Positions 28,217 through 36,772 of a DNA stretch of 64,000 nucleotides are shown piece by piece. Both the position numbers and the translations under genes were made by a program. The stretch is taken from assembly GCF_000732325.1 (NCBI RefSeq), contig NZ_BBIW01000001.1, forward strand, positions 620,001 to 684,000, given 5' to 3'. The DNA comes from Paenibacillus sp. TCA20. Its GTDB lineage: Bacteria > Bacillota > Bacilli > Paenibacillales > Paenibacillaceae. The first letter of the stretch is position 1. Each line of letters opens with the position of its first letter. The notes under the pieces are model-generated. The model was not told the origin of the DNA, made no database searches, and saw only the letters and a list, made by a program, of their open reading frames with translations.

Positions 28217-28611
28217 CTTGGAATTGTTCCCCCTTAAAATATTCCCTATCTGATATCATACTTTGTTCTTCAGATTCCCGGATTATACGCTAGCCCAGCA
28301 ATCCATATCTATAAGTACAATTTCAATAGGACTGTCCTACTAGAGGTGATTATACAATCAACCCATGTTAAAATCCAGCAGTTTCATGACTTATTTTCGA
28401 GTTTTTTTAAAAATGTTCATAATTGTAAGCGCTTTATCATTTATACTTCACATATTCAGGTTGATTATATGTAATATATACTGACATTTACTTAACATAA
28501 AGCAACTTATTTTGCTTTTTCATTTGCATTTTTTGTAATATGTAATTCGACTTGCATCAGTCTTTTTTAAGGCTAGAGACCCAGCAAGCTCTTCATTTTA
28601 TTTATTTCCCA
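28217..28611. promoter_or_regulatory. Control region of the nup operon with a cre-like site
   Basis: TGTAAGCGCTTTAT at 28424-28437 matches the CcpA cre consensus at most positions around the AAGCGCTT core. A -10 TATAAT lies on the minus strand at 28282-28287, but no good -35 is spaced 17 bases from it. The rest is AT-rich; I see no small gene and no purine riboswitch. Confidence 0.4.
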
Positions 28612-28617
28612 TAAAAA

Positions 28618-28636
28618 AGCCGCCTATGCGGCGGCT
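28618..28636 (-). terminator. Terminator of the infC-rpmI-rplT operon
   Basis: GCCGCC/GGCGGC stem with a 5-base loop, flanked by A/T pairs; minus strand T6 follows. Just after the rplT stop. Confidence 0.85.
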
Positions 28637-28653
28637 CTCATCACTTAAAGAAA

Positions 28654-29013
28654 TTAAGCATTAATTTTTTCTTTAGCTACAACAGCCAAAGAGTTAAATG
28701 CATTAATATCGTTGACTGCAAGATCAGCAAGCATTTTACGGTTCATGTCAACTCCAGCGAGTTTCAGACCGTGCATGAATTTGTTGTAAGACAATCCGTT
28801 CATGCGAGCTGCTGCGTTAATACGAACGATCCACAATTTGCGGAAGTTACGTTTTGTTGTACGACGATCACGGTATGCATATACCATGGATTTCATAACT
28901 TGTTCGTTAGCTGTTTTGAAGATACGGTGTTTAGAACCGAAATAACCTTTAGCAAGTTTCAATACTTTTTTATGACGACGACGAACAACGAATCCGCCCT
29001 TTACTCTTGCCAT
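28654..29013 (-). CDS. rplT: 50S ribosomal protein L20
   Basis: 119 residues, full length. Starts [20 protein letters not shown] and includes [20 protein letters not shown], the L20 signature. It binds 23S rRNA domain II and in Firmicutes also represses its operon by binding the infC leader. Third gene of infC-rpmI-rplT. Confidence 0.98.
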   Translation of the reverse strand: MARVKGGFVVRRRHKKVLKLAKGYFGSKHRIFKTANEQVMKSMVYAYRDRRTTKRNFRKLWIVRINAAARMNGLSYNKFMHGLKLAGVDMNRKMLADLAVNDINAFNSLAVVAKEKINA

Positions 29014-29054
29014 ATCAAAGACCTCCCAGAAAATATATGTTAGTAATCAGTGGA

Positions 29055-29255
29055 CTATTTCAGGTTAGCCAAACCTTGTTTCAGACGCTTAACGTCACCA
29101 GGTGCCATAACTGGGCTGCCTGCAAGAACACGCTTAGTGCGTTTCGATTTGTGGGAAAGCAAATGGTTTCTGTATGCTTTGTAACGTTTCACTTTACCAG
29201 TACCAGTAACTTTGAAACGACCCTTCAGGCTGCTGTGAGTTTTCATTTTAGGCAT
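29055..29255 (-). CDS. rpmI: 50S ribosomal protein L35
   Basis: 66 residues, starts MPKMKTHSSLKGRFKVTGTG and contains KRTKRVLAG; standard length. GGAGGAGG lies upstream of the ATG. Between infC and rplT, as in other Bacillales. Confidence 0.98.
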   Translation of the reverse strand: MPKMKTHSSLKGRFKVTGTGKVKRYKAYRNHLLSHKSKRTKRVLAGSPVMAPGDVKRLKQGLANLK

Positions 29256-29285
29256 TGTGTATTTCCTCCTCCAAGTTTATCTGAC

Positions 29286-29795
29286 TCAGGCTTTAGGAGC
29301 CAAAATCATAATCATGCTACGGCCTTCAAGTTTAGGTTGACGTTCGATGCTGCTGAGTTCAGCAACTTCCACTTTCACACGTTCCAAAATCTTTTGACCG
29401 ATATCCGCATGGGCGATTTCACGTCCGCGGAAGCGGACGGAGCACTTCACTTTGTCGCCTTCCTTCAGGAACTTGACAACATTGCGAAGCTTGGTTTGGT
29501 AATCATGTTCCTCAATGTTGGAACGGAACCATACTTCCTTGATGTCCACAACCTTTTGATTCTTACGTGCTTCTTTTTCTTTCTTTTGCTGTTCGTAACG
29601 GAACTTACCGTAATCCATGATACGACACACCGGCGGTTTCGCCTGCGGCGCCACATTAACCAGGTCAAGATTAAGATCTGCAGCCATCTGCAACGCTTCG
29701 CGAATAGGCTTAATGCCGATCTGTTCTCCTTCAGCTCCGACCAAACGAACTTCCTTCGACCGAATTTCATCATTAATCATGTGTTCTTTACTAAT
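29286..29795 (-). CDS. infC: Translation initiation factor IF-3 (ATT start)
   Basis: 169 residues if begun at the ATT at 29795. Five codons then precede the first ATG (29780): the N-terminus becomes SKEHMINDEIRSKEVRLV, aligning with Bacillus IF-3 (SKDFIINDEIRAREVRL). GGAGG lies 9 bases before the ATT but 24 before the ATG, so the ATT is the start. Use of AUU is the known autoregulatory feature of infC, because IF-3 rejects non-standard initiation codons. The N- and C-domains are joined by the basic linker FRYEQQKKEKEARKNQK, and the C-domain holds the IEEHDYQTKLRN motif. First gene of infC-rpmI-rplT. Confidence 0.95.
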   Translation of the reverse strand: MSKEHMINDEIRSKEVRLVGAEGEQIGIKPIREALQMAADLNLDLVNVAPQAKPPVCRIMDYGKFRYEQQKKEKEARKNQKVVDIKEVWFRSNIEEHDYQTKLRNVVKFLKEGDKVKCSVRFRGREIAHADIGQKILERVKVEVAELSSIERQPKLEGRSMIMILAPKA

Positions 29796-30001
29796 AACTG
29801 TCCACCTCCAGATCGTTATCGATAATCCCTATACAGATAAAAAATAAAGGGATGCCGGTACGCTACCGACATCCCTGAACAATCAACAATTCTTCATGAA
29901 ATTCATTCACAAATCATTGGATCGTTACCAGTCAGCTTAATGCCGATCAGGTGAGAAGTCGGACCTTCTACTTTTGAATCCATATTTCAAAAACAATCAC
30001 C
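29796..30001 (-). promoter_or_regulatory. L20-type leader of infC-rpmI-rplT
   Basis: About 200 bases of untranslated RNA between a strong promoter and the infC ribosome site, ending in the attenuator hairpin. In Bacillus subtilis L20 binds this leader and favours premature termination; position, length and terminator fit. I did not verify the L20-binding fold base by base. Confidence 0.75.
29848..29876 (-). terminator. Attenuator hairpin of the L20 leader
   Basis: GGGATGTCGGTA/TACCGGCATCCC, 12-bp stem with one mismatch and a 3-base loop, followed on the minus strand by TTTATTTTTT. It lies before infC, as the terminator of the Firmicutes L20 leader does. Confidence 0.85.
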
Positions 30002-30007
30002 TAAACA

Positions 30008-30036
30008 ATATTACATGTTCATAACTGTTTTGTCAA
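30008..30036 (-). promoter_or_regulatory. Promoter of infC-rpmI-rplT
   Basis: Minus strand -35 TTGACA (30031-30036) and -10 TAATAT (30008-30013) with a 17-base spacer. Confidence 0.75.
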
Positions 30037-30051
30037 CAGCCAATTCATTGT

Positions 30052-31290
30052 TTATCCTTGTTTACTCTGAACCTCTTCCAATCGAACGACACGGGTATGC
30101 TTCGTGTGGCTCCATTGCTTATTGTTCTGCGTAAAGAAGGCATACAGCGTAATTGGATACCAGGATAACAGATAAATCGGGAACAAGATAAGTGAAGTGT
30201 ACACTTTCTTGAAGCGGACCTTCTCCAAAGCGAGAGACAACAGGAACGTAACCACGTTCGCCGCAATCGCCAGGAATCCAACCCATATCGGCAGATATCC
30301 GTAAATATTAGTGATGTTCGGTCCATTGAACAAGATAATATCCACGAAGCTGATTGCTGTCATGATAAAGGTCAGCAATACCACATAAACGTTAGCACTA
30401 TATACGGCAAGGTCAAATTTCACCAAGCTGCCTTGCTTGATACTTTTCCAGATCAATGGGAAGAAGTATCTTCTGGCTACGGTGAAGTGCCCCTGCATCC
30501 AGCGAAGACGTTGTCTCGCCGACGCTTTAAAAGATAACGGCTTCTCATCAAATACCTTCGCATCATAGTTGAACACCGGATATACATCACGGTCTACAGC
30601 ACGCATTGTAAACTCCAGGTCCTCAACCAGAGACGTAGCTCCCCAGCCCATGTCTTTAAGCAGCTTGCTCTCAAAGCACATCCCTGTGCCGCCAAGGAAG
30701 TTAGCCATATTGAGATTATGACGGGACAGCTGCCACAAGCGGTTAATGTACCAGTAGGAAATACCGTAAGCCGCTGTGATCCAGGAATCCTCTGGATTCT
30801 TCGTATCGATATAGCCTTGAATGACTTTAGCTCCTCTGTTCAGGTCATTGTTCATCTCCTGAAGGAAGTTCTTCGCGGCTAGATTATCGGCGTCAAACAT
30901 AACAACTGCATCATATTGCTTCGGCATGCTCCAGAGCTCTTTAAGCATCCATTCAATCGCATAACCTTTACCGCGCTGATCCGCATTTGTTCTTACACAT
31001 GCATTCATACCGTGTGCACGAACGATCTCGGCCGTATTATCTGTACAATTATCACAAATGACGAATACATCGTACAGTTCTTTGGGATAATCCAATTTCT
31101 TTAAATTTTCCAGCAAAGCTCCAATGACTTCTGCCTCATTGTGAGCAGCAACCAATACAGCAAAAGACTTGTTCGGCGGAAACTGTTGTTTCTTCTTCTT
31201 CTTAATCAAGCCGAACAGAGAAAAACCGAACTGATACACAGCCAGGAACGCCAAGATTACTTGAAACGTTACAAATATCGCATTAAACAT
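30052..31290 (-). CDS. Membrane family 2 glycosyltransferase
   Basis: 412 residues: one N-terminal helix (3-27), a cytosolic GT2 domain (about 45-300) and three C-terminal helices. The GT2 domain has VLVAAHNEAEVIGALL, the metal-binding VVMFDADN (DxD-like), VEDLEF and the processive-type QRLRWMQGH (QxxRW). That pattern fits enzymes such as BcsA/IcaA-like polysaccharide synthases and related short transferases. The product sugar is unknown, and no export or regulatory partner adjoins it. The ribosome site GAGGGGG is 13 bases from the ATG. A promoter about 440 bases upstream implies a long leader. Confidence 0.87.
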   Translation of the reverse strand: MFNAIFVTFQVILAFLAVYQFGFSLFGLIKKKKKQQFPPNKSFAVLVAAHNEAEVIGALLENLKKLDYPKELYDVFVICDNCTDNTAEIVRAHGMNACVRTNADQRGKGYAIEWMLKELWSMPKQYDAVVMFDADNLAAKNFLQEMNNDLNRGAKVIQGYIDTKNPEDSWITAAYGISYWYINRLWQLSRHNLNMANFLGGTGMCFESKLLKDMGWGATSLVEDLEFTMRAVDRDVYPVFNYDAKVFDEKPLSFKASARQRLRWMQGHFTVARRYFFPLIWKSIKQGSLVKFDLAVYSANVYVVLLTFIMTAISFVDIILFNGPNITNIYGYLPIWVGFLAIAANVVTFLLSLALEKVRFKKVYTSLILFPIYLLSWYPITLYAFFTQNNKQWSHTKHTRVVRLEEVQSKQG

Positions 31291-31725
31291 TTGTTCTCTG
31301 CTACCCCCTCTTTAAATGTGAGCATCTCTTTTTTTTAACACACATTTCTTTTTAAAATTCATGACCCTTTTTTTGTTTCGTTTCTATCTTTGCCACTTAT
31401 TCTTTACTGCCTACTCGATTTTGTATGCTTTCTTTAATTTTGTCAAAATCGCCAAAAGTCGTCTTCGAGCGAAGAAAACGTTCTTTTGGACTGAATTCAT
31501 GACAGAAACCACGGTAAGTCTTTCTTTCACAGCGGTTTGTTCTTATTTTCATCCATTTTCACGATTTTTATTTGGATGCTCTCTTTATTTCTTATCTTCT
31601 TCAGGGAAGCACACACCTTCGAATTCCATAAAGAGGACAAACTTCTATATCTTAAACGGATCAAAGAACAAAAAAGTTTGAGTTTTTAAAACTCAATTTT
31701 TTTTAAACCATCTCAAGCAGCTTGA
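31291..31725 (-). other. Long AT-rich leader of the glycosyltransferase gene
   Basis: The minus-strand transcript from the promoter at 31731-31758 would cross 430 bases before the GT2 start. Close to its beginning lies a hairpin (31678-31696) followed by T6 on the minus strand. Short frames follow, including one starting at the GTG at complement 31541 with 39 codons and a 16-codon one directly before the GT2 ribosome site. None has a good ribosome site. Confidence 0.35.
31678..31696. terminator. Bidirectional terminator-like hairpin
   Basis: TTGAGTTTT/AAAACTCAA, 9-bp perfect stem, followed by T8 on the plus strand and T6 on the minus strand. In the minus direction it lies only about 30 bases after the predicted start of transcription. 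Confidence 0.65.
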
Positions 31726-31730
31726 ATCAT

Positions 31731-31758
31731 TTTATATTTTTTTGAACCTCAAAGTCAA
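31731..31758 (-). promoter_or_regulatory. Promoter of the glycosyltransferase leader
   Basis: Minus strand -35 TTGACT (31753-31758) and -10 TATAAA (31731-31736), 16-base spacer. Confidence 0.5.
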
Positions 31759-31909
31759 AACTCTCGTTTTTTTGTATAATACACATGGGTTATTCTTGAT
31801 AAGGACATGATTAAAAAATATGATAAACTTAGGTTTACACGGGGCAAGTCGGTAAATTACCAGCCTGCTGACTCCTATGTGGACAGTACATCAAGCAGGG
31901 GGACTTATA

Positions 31910-32437
31910 ATGGACCGTCTTTTCGTACGACTTCAGGCGATGGAGCAAAAAATTTTCATATGGATTAACGGGCGTCTCCATAACCGTTTTCTCAACTTCT
32001 GGCTGTATTATCTAACTCATCTTGGTGGAGCCACCTTTACGATCACAGCTTCCTTGTTAATCGGCTTTATGGCACCTGAACCATGGGGACAAGCCGGTTA
32101 CATGGCATTCACCGCACTGGCTATAAGTCATATTCCAGTTGCTGCGGCGAAGAAGCTGTATCCTAGAATCAGACCCTATCTAGCCATGCCGGAAACGAAT
32201 ACGTTTCGCAATCCATTATCCGATCATTCATTTCCATCAGGTCATACAACGGCAATCTTTTCTGTAACGATGCCTTTTATGTTTACGTTTCCTGAAGTGA
32301 CCCTTTTGTTGCTTCCTGTCGCTTGCATCGTCGGTTTTTCCCGAATTTACTTAGGGCTGCATTATCCTTCTGATGTCCTAGCCGGGGCAATCATTGGTAC
32401 TTCAGTCGCATTCGGCACGGTTGCATTGTGGCCCTAA
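31910..32437 (+). CDS. PAP2-family membrane phosphatase
   Basis: About 175 residues from the ATG at 31910, behind GGGGGA at 7 bases; an in-frame ATG 11 codons upstream has no ribosome site. Five to six helices and the three acid-phosphatase motifs: KKLYPRIRP, SFPSGHTT and SRIYLGLHYPSDV. Such enzymes dephosphorylate undecaprenyl pyrophosphate, phosphatidic acid or phosphatidylglycerol phosphate. The next gene is a diacylglycerol glucosyltransferase-like enzyme 50 bases on, so a role in lipid supply to it is possible; undecaprenol recycling is the alternative. Confidence 0.9.
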   Translation: MDRLFVRLQAMEQKIFIWINGRLHNRFLNFWLYYLTHLGGATFTITASLLIGFMAPEPWGQAGYMAFTALAISHIPVAAAKKLYPRIRPYLAMPETNTFRNPLSDHSFPSGHTTAIFSVTMPFMFTFPEVTLLLLPVACIVGFSRIYLGLHYPSDVLAGAIIGTSVAFGTVALWP

Positions 32438-32490
32438 CCTAGAGTATCTTTGAATGACAGAAATCAGAGCAAGGAACAGGTGAACAGAGA

Positions 32491-33624
32491 GTGAGCAAAA
32501 AAAGAGTGTTGTTATTATCTGAAGGATTCGGAGCTGGACATACTCAAGCCGCATACGCACTCTCGAGCAGTTTAAGAAAACTCTCATCTGATGTGCAGAC
32601 GAAAGTGCTTGAACTTGGGAGTTTTCTTAATCCCCATGTTGCTCCACTGATCATAAATGCATACAAAAAAACCGTAACTAATCAACCTAGGCTCGTCGCA
32701 CTAATGTATAAGAGTCAGTATAAGAAACCGATCAACCGCTTTACGACTCTTGCTCTGCACAGGCTGTTCTATACACATACTCGAAGCATCATACGGCAGT
32801 TAAAACCGGATATCATCGTATGTACCCACCCCATTCCCAGCGCAGTCATAGCCAGATTGAAGAGATTGGGATTAGAGGTGCCGTTATGTACCGTCATAAC
32901 CGATTATGATGTACACGGAACCTGGATTAGTCCCGAGGTGAATCGATATTTGGTCTCTACTTCGGATGTATTGGATAAGCTGACCCAGCGGGGTGTTGCC
33001 ATGGAGAAGATCCAAGTGACCGGGATCCCGGTTCACCCTAATTTTTGGGAGCATCCAAGCCATGATGAGATTAGACAGAAGTTTAATCTGAAACCTATGC
33101 CAACTGTTCTCGTCATGGGTGGAGGCTGGGGACTGATGACGGATGAAATTGTCAACGAATACTTAGCGAAGTGGCATAAGGATATTCAATTCATCTATGT
33201 TCTGGGGAACAATGAGAAATCACGAATTGCCATGGAACGTAACCCCATTTATCAGCAGCCGAATATTCATGTAATGGGATTTACACGAGAGGTCGACAAG
33301 CTAATGGAAGTATCGGATCTTCTGGTGACCAAGCCCGGAGGTATGACCTGCTCAGAGGGTCTGGCGAAAGGCATCCCAATGCTCTTCCATAATCCGCTTC
33401 CAGGCCAAGAGCAAGAAAATTGTCAGTATTTCACAGGTCTAGGGCTTGGAGAGCCCATAAGCTCGCTTCAAGTGGTTGAAAAATGGATGAACAAGCTTCT
33501 GAATAATTATTCTGATATCGTTCAAAGGCGAAGACAGCATATTCGCGAAATCGAAAAGTTCCATCCTATGCAGAGCGCTAGAAGCATTATTGAATTGGTT
33601 GACTCAGAAAGGGTGCCCACATGA
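32491..33624 (+). CDS. MGDG synthase/UgtP-like glycosyltransferase
   Basis: 377 residues, GT28-type fold. The N-terminus LLLSEGFGAGHTQAAYALSS is the lipid-acceptor glycine-rich loop of the MGDG synthase family, and the C-terminal VTKPGGMTCSEGLAKGIPMLF is the UDP-sugar site. It should transfer glucose or galactose to diacylglycerol at the inner membrane face, giving glycolipids and lipoteichoic acid anchors, as UgtP does. The start is a GTG behind AAGGAACAGG. The terminator overlaps its stop codon, so with the PAP2 gene it forms a two-gene unit. Confidence 0.85.
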   Translation: MSKKRVLLLSEGFGAGHTQAAYALSSSLRKLSSDVQTKVLELGSFLNPHVAPLIINAYKKTVTNQPRLVALMYKSQYKKPINRFTTLALHRLFYTHTRSIIRQLKPDIIVCTHPIPSAVIARLKRLGLEVPLCTVITDYDVHGTWISPEVNRYLVSTSDVLDKLTQRGVAMEKIQVTGIPVHPNFWEHPSHDEIRQKFNLKPMPTVLVMGGGWGLMTDEIVNEYLAKWHKDIQFIYVLGNNEKSRIAMERNPIYQQPNIHVMGFTREVDKLMEVSDLLVTKPGGMTCSEGLAKGIPMLFHNPLPGQEQENCQYFTGLGLGEPISSLQVVEKWMNKLLNNYSDIVQRRRQHIREIEKFHPMQSARSIIELVDSERVPT

Positions 33625-33630
33625 GGCACC
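33612..33630 (+). terminator. Terminator of the PAP2-glycosyltransferase unit
   Basis: GGTGCC/GGCACC stem followed by T6; it overlaps the final codons and the TGA of the upstream gene. Confidence 0.85.
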
Positions 33631-33712
33631 TTTTTTATATTTATGAGGACAAGCTAAAAAAATTCCACCAATTGATTTTATTTTTCATCTGGATCATTTC
33701 TGCCAACGTAAA

Positions 33713-33745
33713 AAACACCCTCTCTTATATGAAGAAAAGGTGTTT
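33713..33745 (-). terminator. Terminator of trmB
   Basis: Minus strand AAACACC/GGTGTTT with partial inner pairing (TTTTCTTCAT/ATAAGAGAG), followed by T6. Confidence 0.7.
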
Positions 33746-33767
33746 AGCATTGAATCAACTTCTTTAA

Positions 33768-34496
33768 TTATACAGTTGGTTCCTGATAACGATATTTCTT
33801 AAGGCGAATCTCTTGATATTCCTTAAGTGCATCCTCACCAATCAAAACCTCGACACGGTGAATGTTCATCCCTTTACCCATGAACTTCTGCTCGTACTCT
33901 GTCATGACATGCTCCTCGTTCAGCCCGTCCCGGTGCAAGTTCAGGGAGATATTTGTCATTTGGAGACCGTAATCCGCAAACGAATTTAACGAGAACTCGA
34001 ACAAAGTCTCAGAATCTGTTTTGAAATGAATTTGACCTTGGCTGTTCAGCACTTCCTTATACTTGTCCAGGAAACGCGGATGCGTCAGTCGTCTCCGTGC
34101 ATGCTTAGACTTAGGCCATGGATCACTAAAGTTAAGATAGATTCGTTCCACTTCCCCTTGTTCAAACACATCCAGGATGTTCTCAATATTGGCCAGAGCC
34201 AGCTTCAAATTAGGAGGCGTCTCGACCTCTTCCTCAGCCCAAGCTATTCTAGCCTTATCGCTGGCACGACGAACGAGCTCATCGTACATATCAATACCGA
34301 TATAATTCACTTCTTGATTGCGGTAACTCATTTGACTAATGAACTGTCCTTTACCCATTCCAAACTCAACATGGATCGGCTTTCCGTTGCCAAACAAGTC
34401 AGCCCATTTGCCTTTATATTCTTCTGGATTCAATATAACCAGATCCGTTTGACTTTCCAGACTTTCGCGAATCCCTTTTCTGCCGCGTAAACGCAT
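33768..34496 (-). CDS. trmB: tRNA (guanine-N7)-methyltransferase
   Basis: 242 residues. It carries the TrmB hallmarks: VEFGMGKGQFISQM for S-adenosylmethionine, YIGIDMYDELVRRA, and LNFSDPWPKSKHARRRLTHPRFL, the tRNA-binding and catalytic segment. It methylates G46 in the variable loop of tRNAs. Monocistronic, minus strand. Confidence 0.97.
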   Translation of the reverse strand: MRLRGRKGIRESLESQTDLVILNPEEYKGKWADLFGNGKPIHVEFGMGKGQFISQMSYRNQEVNYIGIDMYDELVRRASDKARIAWAEEEVETPPNLKLALANIENILDVFEQGEVERIYLNFSDPWPKSKHARRRLTHPRFLDKYKEVLNSQGQIHFKTDSETLFEFSLNSFADYGLQMTNISLNLHRDGLNEEHVMTEYEQKFMGKGMNIHRVEVLIGEDALKEYQEIRLKKYRYQEPTV

Positions 34497-34608
34497 GTCT
34501 CTCCTCCGATTTTTCAGTAAAATGTTCCGGCATTAATTGTGCCTAAATATTATTCAAATGTAAAGTCTTTATATACGATTGAAATTGTAACCATTTGAAA
34601 AGGAAAAA

Positions 34609-34646
34609 GGAATCGCACGCTGCACATAGAGTGCACAGCACGATCC
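34609..34646 (-). terminator. Terminator of the 65-residue ORF
   Basis: Minus-strand long stem starting GGATCG and closing with CGATTCC (one bulge), with an inner TGTGCA/TGTGCA pairing, followed by TTTTTCC. Confidence 0.7.
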
Positions 34647-34678
34647 CTTCTTCAAATATATTTGGAATTGGGGTCCAA

Positions 34679-34876
34679 CTACTTTAACAGTTCATAGTCT
34701 ACCTTATCTTGGGTGGAAAAATCAAATGTCTTTTCAAAAGCATTTCTTATTTTTTTCTTAGCAATCGCTTCTACCTGTGGGTTTCCGTTAAATTTAACGC
34801 CAGTTAGCGCCAATGCTTCATCTGCAGTAAGCTCGACAGAGATTTTGTGCCCGCTTGATTTTAGACTTGAATTCAT
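34679..34876 (-). CDS. Small conserved-looking protein of unknown function
   Basis: 65 residues from the ATG at 34876, with GAGGTG 6 bases upstream; the in-frame GTG three codons earlier overlaps that site. The sequence (ISVELTADEALALTGVKF, then a basic helix VEAIAKKKIRNAFEKTF) looks like a compact alpha/beta domain, perhaps an ATPase- or nucleic acid-binding accessory. No membrane segment or cysteine. It has its own ribosome site and terminator, which is the main evidence that it is real. Confidence 0.65.
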   Translation of the reverse strand: MNSSLKSSGHKISVELTADEALALTGVKFNGNPQVEAIAKKKIRNAFEKTFDFSTQDKVDYELLK

Positions 34877-35046
34877 GTTAATCACCTCACGAATAGTATG
34901 GCCGAGACGAAAAAAATGTATGAATTCTGCGAAAAATTAGTGTGTTTTTCAAGGTCTGACCTCAACTAAAATATAACATAACTGTGTAATGTTTTGCAAG
35001 AGGTAAGCGCTATCTTTTTTGCCCTTTTTATCCTTGTTTTTTGCTG

Positions 35047-35091
35047 TCCTGTACAGGAAAATTCCCAATTACGAGCGCTTTTTGTTACAAT
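35047..35091 (+). promoter_or_regulatory. Extended -10 promoter and upstream palindrome for ytqA
   Basis: TGTTACAAT (35083-35091) is an extended -10 (TGn-TACAAT). A perfect 12-base palindrome TCCTGTACAGGA (35047-35058) lies upstream of it, where an activator or repressor could bind. No clear -35. Nothing else is apparent in 34877-35176. Confidence 0.4.
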
Positions 35092-35176
35092 AGAAAAAGT
35101 GGAAAAAGGAGTTTGAGTGTCCCTCACTTTTCATTCACCTGTATTGAGTTTGATGAATCAACAAAGGAGTTTCCTA

Positions 35177-36130
35177 ATGAATATGCCAGTTTCAACTCCT
35201 CCGCTGCTCTGGGGAGATAAGCGATTTCACACTTGGAATCATGAGATGCGTGAGCAGTTTGATAATAAAGTATTTAAAGTCATGCTGGATGCTGGATTTA
35301 CGTGTCCCAATCGGGACGGCTCCATAGCCAAAGGCGGTTGTACTTTCTGCAGCGCACGTGGTTCCGGTGATTTTGCCGGTTCGAGACGTGATGATCTAAT
35401 TACCCAATTCAACACGATCAGAGACCGACAGCATCAAAAATGGCCAAACGCCCAGTATATTGGATATTTCCAGGCTTATACCAATACTTATGCGCCTGTT
35501 CAGCAGCTTCGCGAGTATTACGAAGTGATTCTCAAGCAGCCTGGTGTCGTTGGGTTGTCCATCGCTACAAGGCCGGACTGTCTGCCGGATGATGTTGTAG
35601 ACTATCTGGCTGAGCTTAATGAACGTACTTATCTATGGGTTGAAATGGGGCTTCAAACCATTCATGAATCCACCTCCCAGCTCATTAACCGTGCTCATGA
35701 TACGAAGTGTTATGAGGAAGCGGTGGAGAAACTGAGAAAACGAAACATTCGGGTATGCACCCACATCATTCACGGTCTCCCTCAAGAGACACATGAAATG
35801 ATGCTGGAGACGACGCGTGCGGTGGCCCATATGGACGTGCAGGGCATCAAGATCCATTTACTCCATCTCATGAAGAAGACACCTATGGTTAAGCAATACG
35901 AGGCCGGTTTGCTTCGGTTCATGGAACAGGAGGAGTACATTAAGCTGATCGTGGATTCCCTGGAGATTTTGCCTCCAGAAATGATCGTCCACCGTTTAAC
36001 CGGGGATGCTCCTAGAAATCTGCTGATCGGACCCCTGTGGTCCATGAAAAAATGGGAAGTGTTAAACGGAATTGATGCTGAGCTCCGTGCACGTGATACA
36101 TGGCAGGGTAAATATTGGAGGAGAGCTTGA
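35177..36130 (+). CDS. ytqA: Radical SAM protein, YtqA/TIGR01212 family
   Basis: About 317 residues from the ATG at 35177 (GGAG at 7 bases). A GTG 20 codons upstream (35117) also has GGAG at 5 bases, so the start is ambiguous; homologues favour the shorter form. The cluster motif is FTCPNRDGSIAKGGCTFC: an unusual C-x9-C-x2-C spacing typical of this family. IATRPDCLPDDVVDYL, GLQTIHESTSQLINRAH and HIIHGLPQETHEMM follow. The enzyme is a predicted iron-sulfur radical SAM protein of unknown substrate. It is one base away from the ytqB methyltransferase. Confidence 0.88.
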   Translation: MNMPVSTPPLLWGDKRFHTWNHEMREQFDNKVFKVMLDAGFTCPNRDGSIAKGGCTFCSARGSGDFAGSRRDDLITQFNTIRDRQHQKWPNAQYIGYFQAYTNTYAPVQQLREYYEVILKQPGVVGLSIATRPDCLPDDVVDYLAELNERTYLWVEMGLQTIHESTSQLINRAHDTKCYEEAVEKLRKRNIRVCTHIIHGLPQETHEMMLETTRAVAHMDVQGIKIHLLHLMKKTPMVKQYEAGLLRFMEQEEYIKLIVDSLEILPPEMIVHRLTGDAPRNLLIGPLWSMKKWEVLNGIDAELRARDTWQGKYWRRA

Positions 36131-36131
36131 T

Positions 36132-36716
36132 ATGGGTTTTATTTCGGTACTCAGCTGTGCCCATCAATGGATCGCAGCCCGACTGCGTTCCGGCGATTAT
36201 GCAATAGATGCAACACTAGGGACAGGATCAGATGCCTTGTTCCTGGCTCAGACCGTAGGTGCAAAAGGCCACGTCTATGGTTTCGATATTCAGGAGGAGG
36301 CCATCCGCTTGTCTTCCGCCAAGCTGAACAACGCAGCGAACATGGACAAGCTTGCTCCCTTCTCCCTCTTCTGCTGCAGCCATGCAGATATGAAAGAGAT
36401 CATTCCGACGGACAAACATGGACAGATTGGTGCCGTGATGTTCAATTTGGGCTATCTTCCCGTAGAGCATGCCGATCATAGCGTAATTACTGAAACCTCG
36501 AGCACCATCACGGCTGTGACAGCCGCTCTGGAACTTCTCAGACCCAAAGGCATATTAACAGTAGTTCTTTACCCAGGGCACCACGGTGGAGATGAAGAAG
36601 CGACCAGCGTCTCTAAGTGGGCATCTCAATTGCCTACAGACGTTGGACAAGCGGTCATATATAGACAGCTGCAGCGAGAAACATCTCCATATCTTATTGC
36701 CATTGAGAAAAAGTAA
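36132..36716 (+). CDS. ytqB: Class I SAM methyltransferase, YtqB family
   Basis: 194 residues from the ATG at 36132, with GGAG 8 bases upstream lying inside the ytqA end. S-adenosylmethionine motif I is DYAIDATLGTGSDALFLAQ; later MFNLGYLPVEH occupies the NPPY-like catalytic place. YtqB relatives are compact methyltransferases presumed to act on RNA. One base after the ytqA stop, so the two are translationally coupled and probably act on one pathway. Confidence 0.88.
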   Translation: MGFISVLSCAHQWIAARLRSGDYAIDATLGTGSDALFLAQTVGAKGHVYGFDIQEEAIRLSSAKLNNAANMDKLAPFSLFCCSHADMKEIIPTDKHGQIGAVMFNLGYLPVEHADHSVITETSSTITAVTAALELLRPKGILTVVLYPGHHGGDEEATSVSKWASQLPTDVGQAVIYRQLQRETSPYLIAIEKK

Positions 36717-36772
36717 TCTCAAGGTTCCCGGGTAAAATCATTATAAACTTCATATGTTAAGGAGAGGACAGT

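Noticed and set aside
28217..28300. Purine riboswitch before nupN
   Set aside because: TATAATCC occurs, but the following GATATGG and the GTTTCTACC core are absent; it is more simply a -10.
29007..29825. 272-codon plus-strand frame across infC and rpmI
   Set aside because: Antisense to conserved ribosomal genes and the attenuator; no homology-like features.
31361..31681. 106-codon plus-strand frame in the AT-rich leader region
   Set aside because: Phe/Leu-rich artefact of T-rich sequence; no ribosome site. The terminator after it also fits the minus strand.
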